A stretch of 64,000 nt of DNA from Saccharopolyspora_C sp040643635 (GCF_040643635.1 NZ_JBEYUS010000014.1:36043-100042); one strand, 5' to 3'; numbered from the stretch's first letter, positions 7,943-15,815 are shown. Made by a program: numbers and translations. Notes: a model not told the origin generated them from the letters alone.

Positions 7943-9141
7943 CCGCTCTCGACCCGGCCGGTGCCGACGTGCACGGCGAGAACGACCGGTTGCGCGCGCA
8001 CGGCTCGGCCGCACTGATCGCGCTCCCCGGGGACGTGCCCGCCTGGGTGGTCACCGATCACGGCGAGCTGCGCGGGCTGCTGTCCGATCCGCGGGTGTCC
8101 AAGGACCCGCGGCAGCACTGGCCCGCGTGGATCAACGGCGAGATCCCGGCGGACTGGCCGCTGATCTCCTGGGTCGGCGTGGACAACATGTTCACCGCGT
8201 TCGGCTCGGAGCACACCCGGCTGCGCGGCCTCGTGTCGAAGGCGTTCACGCCGCGCCGCGTGCAGGCGCTGCGGCCCCGCATCGAGCAGATCACCGCGGA
8301 ACTGCTGGACGGGCTGGCCGCGGAGACCGGTGAGGTGGACCTGCGCACCGGCTTCACCTACCCGCTGCCGATCGCGGTCATCACCGACCTGTTCGGGGTG
8401 CCCGACGAGATGCGCGGGAAGCTGCGCCACATCGTCGACGAGGTGTTCCGCACCTCCGCCACCCCCGAGGAGACGGCGGCGACGGCGCAGGAGATGGGCC
8501 GCTTCCTCACCGACCTCATCGAGTCGAAGCGGCAGCACCCCGGCGACGACCTCACCAGCGGGCTGCTCGCGGCCCGCGACGAGGAGCAGAACCGGCTCAG
8601 CGAACGGGAACTCGCCGACACCCTGATCCTCATGATCGGTGCCGGGCACGAGACCACGGTGAACCTGCTCGGCCAGGCCGTCGTCGCGCTGACCACGCAC
8701 CCCGAGCAGCGCGCCGCGCTGCGCGCGGGCGACATCGGCTGGGACGACGTGATCGAGGAGACGCTGCGCTGGCAGCCCGCGCTGGCGAACGTGCCGCTGC
8801 GGTTCGCCACCACCGACATCAAGCTCGCCGACGGCACCGTCATCGCCGAAGGCGACGCGATCCTCGCGTCCTACGCGGCGGCGAACCGGGACCCCGGCCA
8901 CTACGACGCGCCGGAGGTGTTCGACGCCCGGCGCGGCGCGCGGGACCACCTGGCGTTCGGCTTCGGCCCGCACTTCTGCCTGGGTGCGGCGCTGGCCAGG
9001 CTGGAGGCGCAGATCGCGCTGCCCGCCCTGTTCGACCGGTTCCCCGACCTCGCCCTCGCGGTCGGGTCGGACGCGCTGGAGCCCTCCGAGTCGTTCATCT
9101 CCAACGGCCCGAAGGCGCTGCCGGTGCGGCTCGCCGGTTGA
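7918..9141 (+). CDS. CYP154-like cytochrome P450 of the conservon
   Basis: A 407-residue bacterial class I P450 with all canonical motifs: I-helix GAGHETT, K-helix EETLRW (ExxR intact) and heme loop FGFGPHFCLGAALARLE. It is expected to be a soluble monooxygenase needing ferredoxin and reductase supplied elsewhere. The ATG at 7918 is chosen because AGGAGG lies 6 nt upstream, inside the end of the CYP157-like gene. The degenerate/canonical P450 pair after cvnABCD matches the CYP157-CYP154 arrangement of Streptomyces conservons. The substrate is unknown. Confidence 0.88.
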   Translation: MSASQCPVTALDPAGADVHGENDRLRAHGSAALIALPGDVPAWVVTDHGELRGLLSDPRVSKDPRQHWPAWINGEIPADWPLISWVGVDNMFTAFGSEHTRLRGLVSKAFTPRRVQALRPRIEQITAELLDGLAAETGEVDLRTGFTYPLPIAVITDLFGVPDEMRGKLRHIVDEVFRTSATPEETAATAQEMGRFLTDLIESKRQHPGDDLTSGLLAARDEEQNRLSERELADTLILMIGAGHETTVNLLGQAVVALTTHPEQRAALRAGDIGWDDVIEETLRWQPALANVPLRFATTDIKLADGTVIAEGDAILASYAAANRDPGHYDAPEVFDARRGARDHLAFGFGPHFCLGAALARLEAQIALPALFDRFPDLALAVGSDALEPSESFISNGPKALPVRLAG

Positions 9142-9265
9142 GCCCGGACTGCGCGGTTCGCCCGCTTCCGGCGGGAAACACGGCTCCGGGCGCCGGATTC
9201 GACGGGCTCCCCGGCGGCGCTCGTCCTACTACCCTGGACGCCACGGACGATGAGGAACGGTGGCG

Positions 9266-9742
9266 ATGACACGCACTCTGGTGGTGTGCAGGCACGCGAA
9301 GTCGGCGTGGCCGGACGACGTCGACGACTTCGAACGCCCGCTCACGGAACGTGGCGAACGGGACGCTCCGGAAGCGGGGAGGTGGCTGGCCGAGCGGGTG
9401 CCCGACATCGGCTTCGCGCTCTGCTCCCCCGCCAAGCGGGCGCGCCGCACCTGGCAGCTGATCTCGGGCGTGACCGGCAAGGTCGAGACCCGGCACGACA
9501 AGCGCCTCTACGGTGCCACGGCCGGTGAGCTGATCGCGGTGCTCAACGAAGTGCCCGACGAAGCCGACACCGCGGTGCTGGTGGGCCACAACCCCGGGCT
9601 GGAGGACCTGGTCGCGGTGCTGACCGGGGTCCCGCACCAGCTGGCCACGGCGGAACTGGCGGTCCTCACCGGCACGGGGTCCTGGTCCCAGCTGGAACCA
9701 GGCTGGGCCAAACTCCAGGACTCCGCGAAACCCCGGGGATGA
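9266..9742 (+). CDS. SixA-type histidine phosphatase
   Basis: A 158-residue histidine-phosphatase-superfamily protein. The catalytic RHAKS is near the N-terminus (MTRTLVVCRHAKSAWPD), TERGERDA follows, and the second His is in VLVGHNPGLEDL. Length and motifs match SixA, which removes phosphate from phosphohistidine of HPt domains. The ATG at 9266 is preferred over the GTG at 9260 because GAGGAA lies 8 nt before the ATG and only 3 nt before the GTG. It is downstream of the conservon but separated by about 125 nt, so it is probably a separate unit. Confidence 0.82.
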   Translation: MTRTLVVCRHAKSAWPDDVDDFERPLTERGERDAPEAGRWLAERVPDIGFALCSPAKRARRTWQLISGVTGKVETRHDKRLYGATAGELIAVLNEVPDEADTAVLVGHNPGLEDLVAVLTGVPHQLATAELAVLTGTGSWSQLEPGWAKLQDSAKPRG

Positions 9743-9771
9743 TCTCTCCCGGTCTTCTTGCTCGTCGGGGC

Positions 9772-9990
9772 GGGTGGCGGAACCTCAGCGCCCTCCTCGC
9801 TGCGGGATCGTTTTCACAGGTGGCTCCGCCACATGAGAAAACGCTGTCCTCGCGAGGAGGGCGCTGAGAACCCGCTGCGGTGCGAGTTGCTCTGGTGGTC
9901 GCTGCTCAGCGGCTTCGCCGCTGACAAGAGGGAAACGGCCGTCACTCCGCGGAAGCGGGCAGCGAGGGGAACGCTGAGGTTCCGCCACCC
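9772..9990. repeat. Nested-palindrome element, copy 2 (best preserved, 19-bp terminal inverted repeats)
   Basis: This 219-bp element sits between convergent sixA and the quinone-oxidoreductase gene. Its ends are perfect 19-nt inverted repeats: GGGTGGCGGAACCTCAGCG (9772-9790) and the complement at 9972-9990. Inside are a GGTGGCTCCGCCAC hairpin, an arm GCGAGGAGGGCGCTGAG complementary to the left end, and a second module TCAGCGGCTTCGCCGCTGA (9906-9924, 8-bp stem, 3-nt loop). There is no ORF and no obvious target duplication. The structure is MITE-like or REP/BIME-like and could also work as a bidirectional terminator. Confidence 0.75.
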
Positions 9991-10017
9991 ATCCCCCGCG
10001 CACCATGAGCAGGGAGA

Positions 10018-11016
10018 TCAGTCCCCGATGACCACTTTGCCGATCCTGTCGGTGGTGGCGAAGTGGGTGAACGCCTCGGCGGCTTCGTCGAAGGGGAAGG
10101 CCCGGTCGATGAGCGGGTGCAGCCGGTGCTGTTCGAGGACGCGGATCATCCGCTCGAAGTCGCTGCGGCTGCCGACCGTGGTGGTGCGCAGCGTCGCCCC
10201 GCGGCTCAAGAAGGCCCCGAGGTCCATGCCCGGCCCGTCGGCGAGGTTCCCGACCAGGGAGATCAGCCCGCCGTGGGCGAGGGCGCGGATCGACTGCCCG
10301 ATGGATCCGGCGCCGCCGATCTCCACCACCCGGTCCACGCCGCGTCCGCCGGTGCGCGCCCGGACCTCGTCGCCCCACTCGGGGACGGCGGCGCGGTCGA
10401 TGACGTCGGGGGCGCCGAGTTCGCGCAGCCACCGCGCCTTCACCGGGCTGGACGTGGTGATCAGCACCCGCGCTCCGGCGAGCCGGGCGAACTGCAGCGC
10501 GAACATCGACACCCCGCCGGAGCCCTGCAGCAGCACCGAGTCCCCGGGTCCGATGCCGTCCAGCGCGGCGAACGCGGTGAGCGCGGCGCACGGCAGCGTC
10601 GCGGCCTCTTCGAACGACAGGTGTTCCGGCACCGGCAGCACGGCGTGCTCGGCGACGGCGACGTGTTCGGCGAGCCACCCGTCGCGCTGCACCCCGTACA
10701 GCTCGCCCCAGCCGTCGAGCGCCCCGTACAGCCAGTCCGGGTGGAAGGTGCTCATCACCCGGTCGCCGACCTGGAGGCCGCGCACCCCCGCGCCGACCGC
10801 GTCGACGGTGCCCGCGGCGTCGGACAGCGGAATCCTCCCGGGCGGCACCGGCATCGAGTAGCGCCCTTCCACGATCGGCAGGTCGCGCGCGTTGATCGAG
10901 CGGGCGCGGACCCGCACCAGCACCTCACCGGCGGCAGGAGCGGGCACCGGCCGGTCCCGCATCCGCAGCGGTCCGCCGTCGCCGGACACCTCGAACGTGC
11001 GCATCGTTGGTCCCAT
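10018..11016 (-). CDS. Zinc-independent MDR-family alcohol dehydrogenase / quinone oxidoreductase
   Basis: A 332-residue medium-chain dehydrogenase/reductase. It has a GroES-like N-terminal half (VLVRVRARSINARDLPIVEG), then a Rossmann half with GSGGVSMFALQFARLAGA for NADPH. The zinc-ligand cysteines of true alcohol dehydrogenases are absent, pointing to a quinone-oxidoreductase-type reductase of activated double bonds. The ATG at 11016 or an internal ATG at 11004 could be the start. It is divergent from the AraC regulator at 11098, a plausible controller. Confidence 0.8.
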   Translation of the reverse strand: MGPTMRTFEVSGDGGPLRMRDRPVPAPAAGEVLVRVRARSINARDLPIVEGRYSMPVPPGRIPLSDAAGTVDAVGAGVRGLQVGDRVMSTFHPDWLYGALDGWGELYGVQRDGWLAEHVAVAEHAVLPVPEHLSFEEAATLPCAALTAFAALDGIGPGDSVLLQGSGGVSMFALQFARLAGARVLITTSSPVKARWLRELGAPDVIDRAAVPEWGDEVRARTGGRGVDRVVEIGGAGSIGQSIRALAHGGLISLVGNLADGPGMDLGAFLSRGATLRTTTVGSRSDFERMIRVLEQHRLHPLIDRAFPFDEAAEAFTHFATTDRIGKVVIGD

Positions 11017-11097
11017 GCCCTCGACGGTAGCCCGAACGGGCTGGACGATCCGTACCATCGCGTCCGTGATTCGGTGCAGTTCGTCCAGGAGCCGGGC

Positions 11098-11988
11098 GTG
11101 GACCCGGTAGACGACCTCCTCGCCACGATGCGGATCGAGGAGTCCCGGTACGTGCGGATGACGGCGCGCGCGCCGTGGGGGATCTCGTTCCGCTCCCGGC
11201 GGGTGGCGCGGCTGGTGCTGATCACCACCGGGTCGTGCTGGCTGACCGGGGCGGCGCTGCGGGAGCCGCTGCGGCTGTCCGCGGACGACTGCGTGCTGGT
11301 GCGGGCGGGCACCGGGTTCGCGCTGCAGGACGAGCCGGGCCGCCCGCTGGTCGATTGCGAGGGCGACGTCCGGTTCGGCGGGGACGGGGAGCCGACCGAG
11401 CTGGTGTCGGCCCGGTTCAGCTTCGACGCGGTCGCCGCGGACGCGCTGTTCGGACTGCTGCCGCCGCTGTTCCGGCTGCGCCTGGACTCGGCGGGGGGCG
11501 AGCTGCTGCGCGGCACGTTCGACCTGATCGCGCGGGAGTCCGCGGCGGCCGCGCTCGGCTCCGGGTTCGTCACGAGCCGCCTGTCGGACGTGCTGTTCGT
11601 GCAGGCGGTGCGCGCCTGCTGCGCGGACGTGGGCGGCGGCACCATCGGCTGGGTGGCGGCATTGCGGGATCCGCGGCTGGCCGGTGCGGTGCGGGCGCTG
11701 CACGCGGATCTGGCGCACCCGTGGACGGTGCGTTCGCTGGCGGAGGTGGCCGGGATGTCGCGTTCGGCGTTCGCGGCTCTGTTCAAGGAGCGGACAGGTG
11801 ACACACCGCTGGGGTACCTGGCGGCGTGGCGGACGTACCGGGTGAAGGCGCTGCTGCGGGAGACCTCGTGGAGCGTGCAGGAGATCGCGGTGCGCGTCGG
11901 CTACCCCACCGGCACCGCGCTGAGCCGCGCCTTCCACCGGCGCGAAGGCGTCTCCCCCACCACCTGGCGCGCGACCCGCACCAGGTGA
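11098..11988 (+). CDS. AraC-family transcriptional regulator with cupin sensor domain
   Basis: A 296-residue regulator. The N-terminal two-thirds is a cupin-type AraC ligand domain (WGISFRSRRVARLVLITTGS). The C-terminal 100 residues hold the double HTH: WTVRSLAEVAGMSRSAFAALF, then EIAVRVGYPTGTALSRAFHR. The GTG at 11098 has AGGAG 7 nt upstream and is preferred to earlier in-frame codons. Only 81 bp separate it from the divergent oxidoreductase gene, which it may control in response to a small molecule. Confidence 0.85.
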   Translation: MDPVDDLLATMRIEESRYVRMTARAPWGISFRSRRVARLVLITTGSCWLTGAALREPLRLSADDCVLVRAGTGFALQDEPGRPLVDCEGDVRFGGDGEPTELVSARFSFDAVAADALFGLLPPLFRLRLDSAGGELLRGTFDLIARESAAAALGSGFVTSRLSDVLFVQAVRACCADVGGGTIGWVAALRDPRLAGAVRALHADLAHPWTVRSLAEVAGMSRSAFAALFKERTGDTPLGYLAAWRTYRVKALLRETSWSVQEIAVRVGYPTGTALSRAFHRREGVSPTTWRATRTR

Positions 11989-12056
11989 ACGGCCCGCTGC
12001 TCGCACCGGCGACCACCTGGAACCGCCGCGCAGGGTGAACGGCCCACCCGCGCGGC

Positions 12057-12318
12057 CGGTCGAACGGGCGCCCCAGCGGACACGACCGGCAGCGTGAGCC
12101 GCTCGGCCGGTCGAGCGGGCGCCCCATCTGAAAACGACCGGCAAGGTGAACCGCGGCCGGTCGAACGGGCGCCCCGCCGGAAAGGACCGGCAACGTGAAC
12201 CGCGAAGTCCGTCGAACGGGCGCCCGACCTGAAAAGGATCGGCAACGTGCACCGCCCACCCGCAGAACCGGTCGAACGGGCCACCCACCTGCGACGATCA
12301 GGAAGGTGGGCGCCCCCG
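12057..12318. repeat. Degenerate ~51-bp tandem repeat between convergent genes
   Basis: Five units begin with a version of CGGTCGAACGGGCGCCCC, at about 12057, 12108, 12158, 12209 and 12269 (period 50-51, last gap 60). Each also holds (G)GACCGGCAACGTGAACCGC or a variant. They lie between the AraC gene and the convergent MFS gene. The units read as a repeating peptide in one antisense frame, but no protein resemblance or start supports a gene. It looks like a mutated minisatellite. Confidence 0.7.
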
Positions 12319-12353
12319 TCCGGCTAGCCAGGTGGGCCGTTCGACCGACGTGC

Positions 12354-13823
12354 TCAGCGCGTCGCGACCACCGGGGCCGGGTCGTCCCGGAGATCCCAGC
12401 GGCGGCGGCGCAGCACCACCGGCACCTGGTCGCCGCGGTCCTGCGCGGTGAGCACGGCGGCGCGCACCCGGCGCCACCACACGGCGGTGCGGAACGCGCT
12501 CAGCAGCAGCACGGCGACGAGCGCGAGCAGCGCCACCCGGTAGCCGCCGCCGGCCAGCTGCAGCACCAGGCCGACGGCGAGCACGCTGAGCGCGGTGGCG
12601 CTGTGCCCGCCGACGTTGGCGATGCCGGTGGCGGTGCCGACCTGGCTGATCGGGTTGTAGTCGCGCACCAGCGCGAACGCCACGCTGGAAACGGGCCCGC
12701 CCATCGCGAACACGAGGAACGCGCCGCACACCACGGCCAGCGGCGGCCGCGCGAAGCTCAGCAGCACCACCCAGGTCAGCCCGTTGGCCGCGAGGTAGCC
12801 GAGCACGATCGGCATCCGGCACGCCGGGAACCGCCCGATGATCGCGCCGACGAGCGGCCCGCCCGCGACCTGCCCGATGATCAGCAGGCTGAGCACGACG
12901 CTCGCGGTGGCGGGCGGCACGCCGACGCCTTCGACGAGGTACGGGTAGCCCCACAGCAGGCTCAGCGCGTTGGGCACGAACATGGTGCCGAAGTGCGCCC
13001 AGAACGCGAGCCGGGTGCCGGGGATCGACCAGGCGGACCGCACCTTCCGCAGGATGGCGCCGGCGTCCTCGGCACCGGAGGTGGTGCCGGGCACGTCGCG
13101 CACCACCCCGGTCGTCACGCCCGCGTAGGCGGCGGTGATCGCGCCGACGAGCAGGAACGTCCAGGTCCAGCCGAGCGAGCCGAGCAGCGCGGTGAGCGGG
13201 AACGTCGCGGCGACGCCGCCGAGGGCGCCCGCCGCGGCGGACAGGGTGGCGACCAGCGCGTACTGGCGGGCGGAGAACCGGGTGGCCACGAGCCGCAGGA
13301 TGCTCACCCAGGTCAGCGCGTCACCGACGCCGAGGACGCCGCGCGCCAGCAGCCCCATCGGGTAGGAGGTGGCGAGCGCGAACAGCAGCTGCCCGCAGCC
13401 GAGCAGCAGCACGGCGGCGGTGAGCACGCGGCGGGAGCCGAACCGGTCCACCAGGAGCCCGGTGGGGATCTGCATGGCGGCGTAGATCCCGACCTGCAGC
13501 ACGGTGAAGGCGCTCAGCGCGGCGGGCCCGACCTCGAACCGGTCGATGGCCAGGGGGCCTGCGACGCCGAGCGTCCCGCGGTGGAACACGGCGGCGAGGT
13601 AGGTGAGCACGGCGGCGCCCCAGATCAGCCACGCCTGCCGCGCCCCGCTTCCCGCTGATCGGGACGGCGGTGGGGTGCTGCCCGGGTTCGCCGAGGTGGC
13701 GGCCACTCGGGTGATCGGTGGCGGTGCCCCGCCACTGCGATCACGGTCGTCCGATTGCCGACTCTCCGGTCGGTCGCCTGCCACGTCGTGCCCCTTCCGC
13801 GCTTTTTCCGGTTCCGCACTCAT
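12354..13823 (-). CDS. MFS transporter
   Basis: A 489-residue major facilitator protein with about 12 hydrophobic segments after a charged, probably disordered N-terminal 60 residues. It contains the loop 2-3 signature-like QIPTGLLVDRFGSRRVL, and its second half begins near AFWAHFGTMFVPNALSLLWG. The layout suggests a drug/metabolite proton antiporter or nitrate/sugar-like carrier; the substrate is not predictable. The ATG at 13823 lacks a strong ribosome site, and a 36-codon longer reading begins at 13931. A perfect palindrome at 13872-13893 in front of it could be an operator. Confidence 0.75.
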   Translation of the reverse strand: MSAEPEKARKGHDVAGDRPESRQSDDRDRSGGAPPPITRVAATSANPGSTPPPSRSAGSGARQAWLIWGAAVLTYLAAVFHRGTLGVAGPLAIDRFEVGPAALSAFTVLQVGIYAAMQIPTGLLVDRFGSRRVLTAAVLLLGCGQLLFALATSYPMGLLARGVLGVGDALTWVSILRLVATRFSARQYALVATLSAAAGALGGVAATFPLTALLGSLGWTWTFLLVGAITAAYAGVTTGVVRDVPGTTSGAEDAGAILRKVRSAWSIPGTRLAFWAHFGTMFVPNALSLLWGYPYLVEGVGVPPATASVVLSLLIIGQVAGGPLVGAIIGRFPACRMPIVLGYLAANGLTWVVLLSFARPPLAVVCGAFLVFAMGGPVSSVAFALVRDYNPISQVGTATGIANVGGHSATALSVLAVGLVLQLAGGGYRVALLALVAVLLLSAFRTAVWWRRVRAAVLTAQDRGDQVPVVLRRRRWDLRDDPAPVVATR

Positions 13824-13871
13824 CGTCGTCGGCCGAGCGCGAGAAGTTAGCGCCCGAAAGCGTGGAATCCG

Positions 13872-13893
13872 CCACAGTGACCATCCACTGTGG
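13872..13893. promoter_or_regulatory. Operator-like palindrome upstream of the MFS gene
   Basis: CCACAGTG and CACTGTGG form perfect 8-nt arms around a 6-nt spacer, 50 nt before the MFS start. The size suits a dimeric repressor. No dedicated regulator gene is adjacent. The CCACTGTGG core also occurs inside coding DNA elsewhere, so chance similarity is possible. Confidence 0.35.
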
Positions 13894-13978
13894 ACGAAAC
13901 GTGGTTCGGCGAGACCATCCGGGACCGGCATCCGCCCCGATCCGCTGGCCCGACGGGGCGTCCGCCGTTCGGGACCCG

Positions 13979-14100
13979 CCGCGGTGTCCCAGCATCCGGG
14001 AGCGGGGCGGGTGCCGGCGCCGGTGCGTTGACAGCGTTCGCAGCCGTTCCTAGCGTCGTCGCGTGCGACCGGCCCTGCTCACCTCGCGCCACCACGTGGA
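13979..14100 (+). repeat. 122-bp direct repeat, left copy (promoter plus truncated leader)
   Basis: These 122 nt match 15654-15775 at all but about 6 positions and flank the toxin-immunity cassette. The copy carries TTGACA (14028-14033), a 17-nt spacer, TAGCGT (14051-14056) and, 6 nt later, the leader GTG at 14063. The match ends after codon 12 of the leader plus two nt, so this copy has lost the conserved cysteine codon and would read into unrelated sequence. It is a decapitated duplicate of the intact leader at 15738. Confidence 0.85.
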
Positions 14101-14183
14101 GGGAAGGCCGCCACCGAACACGACAGACCCCCGCACCGGTTCGGGACGAATCCCGGATGGAACGGGGGTTGGTGTCGTCTTGC

Positions 14184-14582
14184 CTACCGAGCAGCCCACT
14201 CGATGCAGGTCGGCCGCTGACCGGTCCGCAGGAACTCGCGGGTCACCTGAAGCGCGGCTTCGGCCGGGATCTCCGAAAACCTCGGGAACGGAGCGTGGTG
14301 GTCGGCCCACCAGTAGTCCGCGGGTTCCGGGTTCGAACCATCGGCCGGGAGGTGAGCCGTCTTGCCATCCCAGTAGATCAGCGCACCGCGCTCACCGTTG
14401 AGCCCGACTTTCAGAGTCGGCGCGGTGGTGTTGTCGATGTCGGTGTAGAACGACCACATCTGCTGCGTGCGCTCATGATCCGCGCGCCGCAACACCTCGG
14501 CGACCTCTTCCGGAGTCTCTTCGAGGTCCGAGACCTGCGTGCCGCCGTCTTCGAGCAGCTCCTCCACAGCGCTGCTGGTCAT
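14184..14582 (-). CDS. Imm1-like immunity protein
   Basis: A 132-residue acidic cytoplasmic protein. Its second half, LKVGLNGERGALIYW, a DYWWADHHAPFP segment and FLRTGQRPTCIEW at the C-terminus, matches the pattern of actinobacterial Imm1-type immunity proteins next to nucleic-acid deaminase toxins. The start chosen is the ATG at 14582: AGGAG lies 5 nt upstream, and the ATG overlaps the toxin stop (ATGA), giving coupled translation so immunity is made with the toxin. The expected role is to bind and block the upstream deaminase domain. Assignment is by remembered family pattern and gene context. Confidence 0.72.
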   Translation of the reverse strand: MTSSAVEELLEDGGTQVSDLEETPEEVAEVLRRADHERTQQMWSFYTDIDNTTAPTLKVGLNGERGALIYWDGKTAHLPADGSNPEPADYWWADHHAPFPRFSEIPAEAALQVTREFLRTGQRPTCIEWAAR

Positions 14583-15358
14583 CCCTGCTCCTGTCCTCGG
14601 TAGTTCCACTGGAACGGCTCGTTGTCCCGCGTTGTGCCGTAGACGGTGACGCTATACCCCGGTGGCAGGAACTTGGGCAGAACCTTGTGGCAGACGTCCT
14701 GGAATCGCTTCTGCCGCTCGTACCCGCACGGGGTGTGGTTGATGGCGACCTCAGCGTTCGGGACCTTCCACTCGGCCATCATCGCAGCCACCTTGATCTC
14801 CACGTGGTGTTCGAGCTGATCCGTCTGCACGTTGATCGCATCGAGTCGATCGCGGATCAGTGCCACCCAGTGCGGATCCTCCCCCGAGCTGATCGGGACC
14901 GTCTTGTCGCCGATCTTGGCTCGCCCCTTGGTGCGCTGCTTGGCACCTGGTTCAACCCGCCGCGGCAAGTTCTCGACGAGCCCGGCGGCTTCGGGCGGGT
15001 ACTGATCGCCGTGGGAGTTCGTGATCGTTCTCGCCCGAGTCGGGGCGGCCGACGACGAAGTGGCGTCGGGGACGCTGCTCGGCGTTGCGGGTTCGCCGCC
15101 GATGCCGACCCGGTACTCGCCGATCGCCACGACGACCTGGCCCAACGCCACGAACACCCGACGCAGGACGTCTGCGACGACGCTCTGCCGAGCGAGCGCA
15201 GCCTGCATCTCCGAATCCTGGGAAGTCTGCGCGATCACGAACAAAGCCGAAGCGGCCTCCGCCTGCCGCTCGATGGCCACCCGGAGATGCTTCCTGCCTT
15301 CCTCGGTCTTTCCCGCGGCCGCGTGTAGCCCTTTCCCAACCTCCTCGAATGCGCTCAC
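14579..15358 (-). CDS. DddA-like (SCP1.201-type) deaminase toxin with helical N-terminal domain
   Basis: A 259-residue protein from the GTG at 15358 (AGGGG 8 nt upstream); a longer frame open to 15517 has no similarity. Residues 1-85 are helical and Ala-rich, resembling delivery modules of actinobacterial polymorphic toxins. A Ser/Pro linker (90-110) follows. The C-terminal part carries deaminase signatures: HVE at 185-187 (zinc His and catalytic Glu), PC at 210-211, a second Cys at 223, then LPPGYSVTVYG. In the DddA/SCP1.201 clade such domains deaminate cytosine in DNA. The two cysteines are 11 residues apart, wider than usual. Immunity gene follows by ATGA overlap. DNA specificity and export are inferred. 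Confidence 0.72.
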   Translation of the reverse strand: MSAFEEVGKGLHAAAGKTEEGRKHLRVAIERQAEAASALFVIAQTSQDSEMQAALARQSVVADVLRRVFVALGQVVVAIGEYRVGIGGEPATPSSVPDATSSSAAPTRARTITNSHGDQYPPEAAGLVENLPRRVEPGAKQRTKGRAKIGDKTVPISSGEDPHWVALIRDRLDAINVQTDQLEHHVEIKVAAMMAEWKVPNAEVAINHTPCGYERQKRFQDVCHKVLPKFLPPGYSVTVYGTTRDNEPFQWNYRGQEQG

Positions 15359-15653
15359 CAGGCCGGCCCCTACTGTCGGCGACAACGACGAACGGCAGAG
15401 TGCCAGCCCCCTACGACATTTCCGCGACCTGCCGACCTCGCCGGACGGCAGGTCCTCGCCCTTCCCGGGAAGTTGTCGCCGGGGCGCTTGAGCACCGGGT
15501 CGCACCATCGTGCTCAATCACCGCGTCCCACGAACTGCTGTGCGATCAGGTCGTGCGTGTTCCACGTGCCCGGGTGGCGATGTCGGCCTGATCCTTCATT
15601 CCGCCATCGGGTGGCGATCACCTCGTCGAACATGCCGGTGCAGGAACCCGATA

Positions 15654-15775
15654 CCGCGGTGTCCCAGCATCCGGGAGCGGGGTGGGTGTCGGCGCCCGCG
15701 CGTTGACAGCGGTCGCGGCCGTTCCTAGCGTCGTCGCGTGCGACCGGCCCTGCTCACCTCGCGCCACCACGTGGA
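15654..15775 (+). repeat. 122-bp direct repeat, right copy (promoter plus leader start of MHS transporter)
   Basis: This is the partner of 13979-14100, with about 95% identity. Sequence similarity stops abruptly on both sides. The right copy continues into an intact leader ORF and the MHS transporter, so it is probably the original; the left copy and the cassette between them appear to be the insertion. Confidence 0.85.
15703..15731 (+). promoter_or_regulatory. Leaderless promoter of the cysteine leader/MHS transporter
   Basis: TTGACA (15703-15708), a 17-nt spacer and TAGCGT (15726-15731). The GTG of the leader begins exactly 6 nt after the -10, so transcription should start on or next to the start codon. 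The same spacing is seen at the two other leader loci in this window. Confidence 0.7.
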
Positions 15776-15815
15776 TCTGCTGCGGGTGGCGTCCGCGGGC
15801 TGTCCCGACTCCTGA
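15738..15815 (+). CDS. Cysteine-containing leader peptide (25 aa) upstream of MHS transporter
   Basis: A 26-codon ORF from GTG to TGA containing SRHHVDLLRVASAGC followed by three residues. The core matches two other leader ORFs in this window and the pattern of actinobacterial putative leader peptides found before sulfur-metabolism genes. The single cysteine codon is TGT, unusual in a genome that prefers TGC. Ribosome stalling at that codon under cysteine shortage would be expected to control the transporter 61 nt downstream. The mechanism is inferred. Confidence 0.65.
   Translation: MRPALLTSRHHVDLLRVASAGCPDS

Noticed and set aside
11017..12288. Upstream extension of the quinone oxidoreductase frame, reading the 51-bp repeats as a repetitive peptide
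   Set aside because: The extension crosses the AraC gene on the other strand and the similarity to oxidoreductases begins only at 11016.
13824..13931. Longer N-terminus for the MFS transporter
   Set aside because: The extra 36 codons have no transporter similarity and would cover the palindrome at 13872-13893; kept only as an alternative.
15359..15517. Longer N-terminus for the deaminase toxin
   Set aside because: The extra residues are basic and unstructured; the GTG at 15358 has a ribosome site at good spacing and gives the usual length.
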